Below, one piece after another: positions 58,898-64,000 of a stretch of DNA of 64,000 nt. Under the pieces are notes generated by a model that had not been told where the DNA came from, did no database searches, and saw only the letters and a list, made by a program, of their open reading frames with translations. The DNA comes from Actinocatenispora rupis (GTDB lineage: Bacteria > Actinomycetota > Actinomycetes > Mycobacteriales > Micromonosporaceae), in contig NZ_BOMB01000021.1 in the NCBI RefSeq assembly GCF_016861975.1, positions 284,717 through 348,716 on the forward strand. The letters are read 5' to 3'. The position numbers and the translations under genes were made by a program. Position 1 is the stretch's first letter. Each line of letters opens with the position of its first letter.

Positions 58898-59905
58898 GTG
58901 GGCACGAACGGCACGCCGGCGGCGCGGCGGGCACCGGCGCGGGACATGGTGTGGGTACCGGCCGGCGCGTTCCGGATGGGCAGCGCGGACTTCTACCCGG
59001 AGGAACGGCCGGTGCACCGGGTCGAGGTGGCCGGGTTCTGGATCGACGAGCATCCGGTCACGGTCGCCGAGTTCCGCCGGTTCGTCGCCGCCACCGGGTA
59101 CGTAACGCTCGCCGAACGCGCCCCCGACGCCGACCGATACCCCGACGCCGACCCCGCCCTGCTGGTACCGGGATCGTTGGTGTTCCGGGCGACTCGCGGC
59201 CCGGTGCCGCTCGACGACTGGCAGCGCTGGTGGGCCTGGGTACCCGGCGCCGACTGGCGGCACCCGTCCGGCCCGGACAGCGGGATCGGCGGCCACGAAC
59301 GCCATCCGGTCACGCACGTCGCGTACGAGGACGCGGTGGCGTACGCGGACTGGGCCGGGAAGCGGCTGCCGACCGAGGCCGAGTGGGAGTACGCGGCGCG
59401 CGGTGGACTCGACGGCGCCGTGTACCCGTGGGGCGACGACGTCGCACCGCGCGGCCGTACGATGGCCAACACCTGGCAGGGCGACTTCCCTTGGCGCAGA
59501 ACGACTCCACGCCACGACCGCACCTCACCGGTACGCAGCTACCCGCCCAACGGCTACGGCCTGTACGACGCGGTCGGCAACGTGTGGGAGTGGACCGCCG
59601 ACCTGTTCCGCCCCGGCCACGACCCGGCCCCACCCGCCTGCTGCGCGCCCCGGCCACCTCGCGGGACCGTCGGGTCCGAGCCCGGAAGCGTTGCGCCGCA
59701 AGCGTTGCGGACGGACGCGGCGGGCGCGGCCGAGGCGGCGGGCGCCGGCGGAGCGCCGTTCCCGCGGTACGTGATGAAGGGCGGCTCGCACCTCTGCGCG
59801 CCCAGCTACTGCCACCGGTACCGGCCGGCGGCCCGGCAGGGCCAGGCCGCCGACTCGTCCACCAGCCACCTCGGGTTCCGTTGCGTGGCAAGCGGTTCCG
59901 GCTGA
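58898..59905 (+). CDS. Formylglycine-generating enzyme (sulfatase-modifying factor)
   Basis: 335 aa of the FGE/SUMF1 family. It oxidises the sulfatase CxPxR Cys to formylglycine using O2 and copper. Seen: WVPAGAFRMGS, IDEHPVTVAEFRRFV, RLPTEAEWEYAARGG, GNVWEWTAD and the copper-binding pair C300/C305 in GGSHLCAPSYCHRYR, so it is probably active. An Ala/Gly-rich insertion at about residues 255-288 is unusual. GTG 58898 or 58892 may start it. The sulfatase at 55006 is the natural client. Confidence 0.94.
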   Translation: MGTNGTPAARRAPARDMVWVPAGAFRMGSADFYPEERPVHRVEVAGFWIDEHPVTVAEFRRFVAATGYVTLAERAPDADRYPDADPALLVPGSLVFRATRGPVPLDDWQRWWAWVPGADWRHPSGPDSGIGGHERHPVTHVAYEDAVAYADWAGKRLPTEAEWEYAARGGLDGAVYPWGDDVAPRGRTMANTWQGDFPWRRTTPRHDRTSPVRSYPPNGYGLYDAVGNVWEWTADLFRPGHDPAPPACCAPRPPRGTVGSEPGSVAPQALRTDAAGAAEAAGAGGAPFPRYVMKGGSHLCAPSYCHRYRPAARQGQAADSSTSHLGFRCVASGSG

Positions 59906-60523
59906 TCAGCCGCGCGGTGCGTCCGGCTCGCCACCCGGCTGCTCGGCCCCGCCGCGCATCCCGGTCGGCTGGTCCCCGCGCATCTCCGGTTCGGCGGTGG
60001 TCCGCGGCTTGACGTCCGTCGCGGCGGACGTCCCCGCCGGCGTGCCGTACCCGGTGGGCTCGTTGCCCGCCATCGGCGCACCGTCCGCCGGTACGGCCGG
60101 GGAGACCCAGCTGTCCCGGCCGGAGGTGGCGCCCGCGCTGAGCATCCGGGCCAGCGCCCAGATGACGAACACGTCCGCGGCGATCACCAGGATCGCCCAG
60201 AGCGGGTAGTACGGCAGGAAGAAGAAGTTGTTGATCGCGGACAGGCTGGCGAGTACCAGACCGGTCACCGCGGCCCAGGTACGCCCGGACATCAGGAAGA
60301 CGCCCGTCAGCAGTATCAGCGCGCCGAGTGCCACGTGGATCCAGCCCCACGCCGTGGTGTCGAGGCTGAACGTGTAGTTCCGGACGTTGACGTAGAACTG
60401 GTCCTTGAAGATCGCCGTGATGCCGTCGATGATCTGGAAGACCCCGACGACGATCATCATCGTCGCGGCGAAGACCCACCCGGTCATGGCCGCCACGGTC
60501 CCGGCACCGCTTCCTCGCGCCAT
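59906..60523 (-). CDS. Four-helix membrane protein (DUF7144-like)
   Basis: 205 aa. Four helices in residues 10-135 with the pattern MIVVGVFQIIDGITAIFKDQF and WGWIHVALGALILLTG, common in actinobacteria and often put in DUF7144. A hydrophilic Gly/Pro/Thr tail of 70 residues follows. AGGGGG lies upstream of ATG 60523. Its stop is directly adjacent to the FGE stop (convergent). Function unknown. Confidence 0.85.
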   Translation of the reverse strand: MARGSGAGTVAAMTGWVFAATMMIVVGVFQIIDGITAIFKDQFYVNVRNYTFSLDTTAWGWIHVALGALILLTGVFLMSGRTWAAVTGLVLASLSAINNFFFLPYYPLWAILVIAADVFVIWALARMLSAGATSGRDSWVSPAVPADGAPMAGNEPTGYGTPAGTSAATDVKPRTTAEPEMRGDQPTGMRGGAEQPGGEPDAPRG

Positions 60524-60577
60524 CGGTACCCCCTTCGTCCCTGCCGACGCTACGGGCCGTGACGCCCGTGGCAGGGC

Positions 60578-60591
60578 GGATTCCGGAATCC
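60578..60591. promoter_or_regulatory. Perfect 14-bp palindrome upstream of the DUF7144-like gene
   Basis: GGATTCCGGAATCC with no spacer, 54 nt from the gene start, in the 269-nt gap between this gene and alkB. It is a possible operator. Nothing else clear was seen in the gap. Confidence 0.4.
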
Positions 60592-60792
60592 CGGCGTCGC
60601 GACCGTCCGAAGTGGACAGAAACCGACCCACACCGCCCCGGGTACGCGTCGCGGCACGTCCCGGTCGTTTCCCGGCACCGCGCACCGGCCGGACCCGCGC
60701 ACCGCACGCCACCACGCCCGCTACCCGCAGGTGGCGAGCCGGCCGCGGTCGCTCCGGCCACGGCCCGGATCCGTTGCGGTGCGGGGAATCGG

Positions 60793-61455
60793 TCAGGCGT
60801 CGGGGAAACCGGTGACCCGGAGCGTGACGTTCACCCGGCCACCGGTCAGCCCGGTGCGCGGATCGCCCGTACCGGGCCGGATCCGCGGCACCCCGTGGTA
60901 CGCCAGGCGCGACGGCCCGCCGAACACGAACAGGTCGCCCGACTCCAGTTCCACGTCCGTGTACGGCCGGGACCGGTTCTCGGTGTTGCCGAAGCGGAAC
61001 AGGCACGTGTCGCCGACGCTCAACGACACCACCGGTTCCCGGGCCCGCTCGTCCCGGTCCTGGTGCATGCCCATCCGCGCGTCCGCGTCGTAGAAGTTCA
61101 CCAGCGCGGTGTCGGCCCGGTACCCGTCGCCCGCCGCGTCCCCGTACGCCTCGGTCACGGCGGCGGATCCCAGTCGTACCAACCAGTCGGGGAGCGGGGC
61201 GACGCGGTCGCCGTTCACGTCGTCGGCGGTCCGGGTGTACCGGTAGGGCTGCCAGTGCCAGCCGAGACAGACCGTGCGTACCGACATGGGGTGGCCGCCG
61301 GGCAGGACCGCGGACCGCGCCGGCACCGGGCCGCGCGCCCACTCCCGGCACGCGGTGACGAGACGCCGCTGCGCGTCCAGGTCCAGCCATCCCGGTACGT
61401 GCACGGCGCCCGGCGCGACCTCCCGCCGCCCGGTGCCCAACAACGGCAGCGTCAT
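60793..61455 (-). CDS. alkB: AlkB-type 2-oxoglutarate/Fe(II) dioxygenase
   Basis: 220 aa. Iron ligands H131-x-D133 (MGMHQDRDE) and H187 (AYHGVP), 2-oxoglutarate Arg in GGRVNVTLRV. It removes alkyl groups from 1-methyladenine and 3-methylcytosine in DNA or RNA. GGAGG lies 5 nt before ATG 61455. It is 39 nt downstream of ogt in the same direction, making a DNA-alkylation repair operon. Confidence 0.92.
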   Translation of the reverse strand: MTLPLLGTGRREVAPGAVHVPGWLDLDAQRRLVTACREWARGPVPARSAVLPGGHPMSVRTVCLGWHWQPYRYTRTADDVNGDRVAPLPDWLVRLGSAAVTEAYGDAAGDGYRADTALVNFYDADARMGMHQDRDERAREPVVSLSVGDTCLFRFGNTENRSRPYTDVELESGDLFVFGGPSRLAYHGVPRIRPGTGDPRTGLTGGRVNVTLRVTGFPDA

Positions 61456-61494
61456 CACACCCTCCTCAGTGGACGGTCCGCGGCGCGCCCGCGG

Positions 61495-62085
61495 TCACGC
61501 CGCCTCCAGACTCAGCAGCGCCAGCTTCGCCGCCGCGCCCCCGGCGTACTGCCCGGACGAGCCGTCGGCGCGGACCACCCGGTGACACGGCAGTACGACC
61601 GGGACGGGGTTGGTCGCGCAGGCCGTGCCGACCGCCCGCACCGCGCGCGGGCTGCCCGCCGCGGTGGCCACCTGGCTGTAGCTTTCCGTTGTGCCATAAG
61701 GGATGTCGGCCAGGTGGTCGAGCACCTCGCGGCGGAACCCCTTGGCCAGTCGCAGATCCAGCGGCACGTCGAAGACCCGCCGCCGGCGCCCGAAGTACTC
61801 GTCGAGCTGCCGGGCCACGGCGTCCAGCCGGCGCGGCGCGTGCAGTACCCGCGGGCTCACCAGCTCGGCGAGCTGCGCGAGCGCCGCGTCGTGCCCCTGA
61901 CCCGGGTACGCGACGCGCACCAGCCCACGGTCCGTCGCGGCCAGCAGCAACGTACCCACCGGCGTCTCCACCGTCCGGTACGCCACGTCGAGCACGCCGT
62001 CCGCCGCGGCGTCCGCGGCCAGCCGGTCGCGCAGTCGGGCCAGCGTCGCGGAGTCGTCCGGCAGGCCCGCGAACAGGTCACTCAT
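61495..62085 (-). CDS. ogt: Methylated-DNA-protein-cysteine methyltransferase
   Basis: 196 aa. The acceptor Cys167 is in the PCHRV signature (VVLPCHRVV). YSQVATAAGSPRAVRAVG is the DNA-binding helix pair. It repairs O6-alkylguanine by self-alkylation and is used once per protein. The start overlaps the sigma-factor stop by 8 nt, so the two are co-translated. There is no Ada zinc domain, so the sigma factor may provide control. Confidence 0.94.
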   Translation of the reverse strand: MSDLFAGLPDDSATLARLRDRLAADAAADGVLDVAYRTVETPVGTLLLAATDRGLVRVAYPGQGHDAALAQLAELVSPRVLHAPRRLDAVARQLDEYFGRRRRVFDVPLDLRLAKGFRREVLDHLADIPYGTTESYSQVATAAGSPRAVRAVGTACATNPVPVVLPCHRVVRADGSSGQYAGGAAAKLALLSLEAA

Positions 62086-62566
62086 GTCCCTCTCCTCCCG
62101 TGCGGTACGTGGCGCGCAGCGTGCGGATGCCGTCGGCGGCGGCGCGTCGTGCCGCGTCCGTCGTCCCGCCGACGATCGCCGCGATCTCCGCGTACGGCAG
62201 TCCCGCGAGGTGGTGGTACGCCACCGCGGCCCGCTGCTTCGGCGGCAGCGCCGCCACCGCCGCCCACAGGTCGACGTCGGAGTCCTCCGGCCGCCCCGTG
62301 ACGGACGGCCGGTCCGGCACCGCCCCCACGACGACCGGCCGGCGCGCCGCGGACCGGGTGGCGTCGATCGCCTTCCGGTGCGCGATCGTCACCAGCCACG
62401 CCTCCACGTTCGCGTCCGCCGGCAGCTCCGGGTACGCCCGCAGCGCCGCCAGGAACGTCTCCGCCCACGCATCCTCCGCGTCGTCCGGGCCGAGCACCGC
62501 GCGGCACACGCGCAGCACCATCCGCCCGTACCGGGCCACCACCTCGTCGAACGGCTGCACACTCAC
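62078..62566 (-). CDS. ECF-type RNA polymerase sigma factor
   Basis: 162 aa with sigma-70 region 2 (VARYGRMVLRVCRAVLGPDDAEDAWAETFLAAL) and region 4 (AALPPKQRAAVAYHHLAGLPYAEIAAIVG). GTG 62566 is chosen with a G-rich site upstream (ACGGGG). No anti-sigma gene follows; instead ogt and alkB do. It probably drives its own operon under alkylation stress. Confidence 0.9.
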   Translation of the reverse strand: MSVQPFDEVVARYGRMVLRVCRAVLGPDDAEDAWAETFLAALRAYPELPADANVEAWLVTIAHRKAIDATRSAARRPVVVGAVPDRPSVTGRPEDSDVDLWAAVAALPPKQRAAVAYHHLAGLPYAEIAAIVGGTTDAARRAAADGIRTLRATYRTGGEGHE

Positions 62567-62622
62567 ACCCCGTAGACGCGCGCCCGCACCGAAACGTGAG
62601 ATCCCATGCCCCGCCACCCACC

Positions 62623-63729
62623 TCAGTCCGGTACGGACGCCGCGGCGTGGCAGGCGCCGCGCCCGTCCGCGCGCGCCACGATCCGCCCGTCGCGTACCCG
62701 GACGGCGGTCTCGGTCTCGTCACTGACCGCCCGTACTCCGGCGGCGGCGGCGACCGCGGCGGCCCCGTCGTGCACCAGACTCAGCCGCGGCCACGCCGAC
62801 TCCGGCAGCGCGTGGCGCAGGCAACTCCGCAGCTCCGCGAGTACCAGCCGGACCAGGGGGTCCAGCTCCCGCGGCTCGCCGGTGACGAGCACGGCGGTGA
62901 CCGGACAGAGCCGCAGCGCCTCCTCGACCGCGGACAGCCGGTGCAGCCCGAGTACGGCAACCACCCCGTCTCCGCCGGGGCGTACCGGCTCGGCGCGGAG
63001 CGCGTCGACCGCGGCGGGCGGGGCCCACGGCGCGTCCACCGGGCGGGCGGCCGGTGCGTACCCGGCGTGCGGCGGGCTCCAGTCGTCGGCGAGGTCCAGC
63101 CCGGCGAGCCCGCGGCACGTCTCCACCACGTCGAACGGATCGGCGAAGCCCGGCGCCGCGACCGCGAGCTGTCCCGCACCGTGCAGCGTGGTCAGCGCCG
63201 CGGCGGCCACCCGTACGAGCCGGTGCCCGCGCCGCGGTGGCAGCGCCTCCAGCCCGAACCCCAGCGCGATCGCCTGCAACGCCAACAACTCCGCGTACGG
63301 CCGGCGGGTGTGCTCGTCGGCCAGGATCTCCGGTACCAGGTCGCGGCCCAGCCAGTCCGGCCCGTCCGTGGCCAGCGGCAGCGGCGAGAGCCACGCGGAC
63401 GCGAGCGCGGCGAGCGCGTCCGGCACCGTACGGCCGGGTCGGGGGTCGGCGGGTGCCTGCTCGGCGTCCTCGGCCAGCACGCTGAAGTAGAGCGCGCGCT
63501 TGCCGGGGAAGTTGGAGTAGACGGCGCCGCGGGTCAGCTTGGCCCGCTCGGCGATCCGGTCGATCTTGGCGTCGCGGAACCCGCGCTCGGTGAACTCGTG
63601 CCGCGCGGCGGCCAGTACCCGCGCCCGGTTCCGCCGCTGCGTCTCGGCCCGCGGCACCCGCTCGCCGCCCGCCCGTCGCCCGTCCGCCGGCTCCTGCCGG
63701 TCGCCGGACCGGTTCTGCTCCGTACCCAT
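62623..63729 (-). CDS. TetR-family regulator with long C-terminal domain
   Basis: 368 aa, much longer than the usual 200. The helix-turn-helix lies at about residues 33-80 (RARVLAAARHEFTERG, IDRIAERAKLTRGAVYSNFPGK). The C-terminal 170 residues look like a separate alpha/beta domain with AAAVDALRAEPVRPGG and VAVLGLHRLSAVEEALRL. A disordered basic N-terminus precedes the DNA-binding part. It is divergent from the ClpX-type zinc gene. Ligand unknown. Confidence 0.88.
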   Translation of the reverse strand: MGTEQNRSGDRQEPADGRRAGGERVPRAETQRRNRARVLAAARHEFTERGFRDAKIDRIAERAKLTRGAVYSNFPGKRALYFSVLAEDAEQAPADPRPGRTVPDALAALASAWLSPLPLATDGPDWLGRDLVPEILADEHTRRPYAELLALQAIALGFGLEALPPRRGHRLVRVAAAALTTLHGAGQLAVAAPGFADPFDVVETCRGLAGLDLADDWSPPHAGYAPAARPVDAPWAPPAAVDALRAEPVRPGGDGVVAVLGLHRLSAVEEALRLCPVTAVLVTGEPRELDPLVRLVLAELRSCLRHALPESAWPRLSLVHDGAAAVAAAAGVRAVSDETETAVRVRDGRIVARADGRGACHAAASVPD

Positions 63730-63799
63730 GCCACCCCGTCCGCGGTGTTTGCCGCCGTCGTCGGCACACGCTAGCGTCGACCCCACATGTCAGTACCAC

Positions 63800-63812
63800 A
63801 TGATCACATCAT
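63800..63812. promoter_or_regulatory. Operator-like palindrome between TetR and zinc-finger genes
   Basis: ATGAT-CAC-ATCAT, perfect 5-bp arms, in the AT-rich core of the 102-nt divergent gap, 19 nt before the ATG of the zinc-finger gene. A TetR site is likely. Confidence 0.5.
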
Positions 63813-63831
63813 TTGAATGGGGACGGCGCGG

Positions 63832-64000
63832 ATGCCGAGATGTTCGTTCTGCGGGAAGACGCAGCAGCAGGTACGCCGGCTCATCGCCGGCCCGGCCGAC
63901 GCGTACATCTGCGACGGCTGCGTCGGGCTCTGCACCGACCTCGTCGCCGAGGACACCACCCCGCCCGACACCCCGGACCTGCCCCGCCCGGCCGAGATCC
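63832..64000 (+). CDS. ClpX-type C4 zinc-finger protein, cut by the window edge
   Basis: 56 residues are visible from ATG 63832; the 3' part is outside. [20 protein letters not shown] and [10 protein letters not shown] place four Cys as in the N-terminal zinc domain of ClpX. A Pro/Asp-rich stretch then follows. Full ClpX usually has about ten residues before the first Cys, so a small stand-alone zinc-finger protein is also possible; the length cannot be judged. Confidence 0.7.
   Translation, partial: MPRCSFCGKTQQQVRRLIAGPADAYICDGCVGLCTDLVAEDTTPPDTPDLPRPAEI

Overview
The window is very GC-rich with frequent GTG starts, one TTG start and dense gene packing, which points to an actinobacterium. 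The gene set and codon style would fit Micromonosporaceae, but that placement is inference. About 60 protein genes are supported. I saw no rRNA or tRNA gene, CRISPR array, insertion sequence or prophage.

Layout. 0-4.7 kb: the end of a VWA membrane protein, then fabG, inhA and hemH in the order known from mycobacteria (Rv1481-fabG1-inhA-hemZ), then a divergent atypical SDR/TetR pair with two matching operators. 4.7-14 kb: small conserved genes, a LysE exporter, a DUF3097 protein, a secreted NlpC/P60 hydrolase, a serine hydrolase, an NfeD-SPFH membrane pair with a strong terminator, an rRNA-type methyltransferase and an amino-sugar kinase. 14-18.2 kb: an SIS protein followed by ngcEFG, a chito-sugar ABC importer without its own ATPase. 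18.4-26.6 kb: an acidic DxDGDG repeat protein, a CrcB pair, serA, an MFS exporter/ArsR pair, an SDR/MarR pair around a perfect 21-bp palindrome, and an M50-type membrane protease.

26.6-35 kb: a Tat-exported TagC-like propeller protein and a secreted penicillin-acylase-family enzyme. Each is preceded by almost the same 45-bp nested palindrome, at almost the same distance from the start codon (137 and 138 nt). Between them lie two HAD phosphatases, an amidohydrolase and two repeat-rich non-coding stretches. 35-41 kb: a rhodanese, a first MoxR ATPase/VWA operon and a PAP2 phosphatase. 41.4-44.2 kb: a quinone-reductase/AraC pair and a VIT-type transporter.

44.3-51.4 kb: a tight five-gene operon on the minus strand (SWIM zinc protein, unknown protein, VWA protein, MoxR ATPase, DUF5682 protein). 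Genes are joined by 1-4 nt overlaps or a 10-nt gap, and a near-perfect actinobacterial LexA/SOS box lies just upstream. This is the best candidate here for a poorly described system. 51.4-60 kb: a sulfur region with YeeE/YedE transport (plus a possible Cys-codon leader peptide), a SulP transporter, a type I sulfatase, a CLC channel and the formylglycine-generating enzyme that would activate the sulfatase. 60.8-62.6 kb: an ECF sigma factor, ogt and alkB in one operon, a likely alkylation-repair unit. The window ends with a TetR regulator divergent from a ClpX-type zinc-finger gene cut by the right edge.
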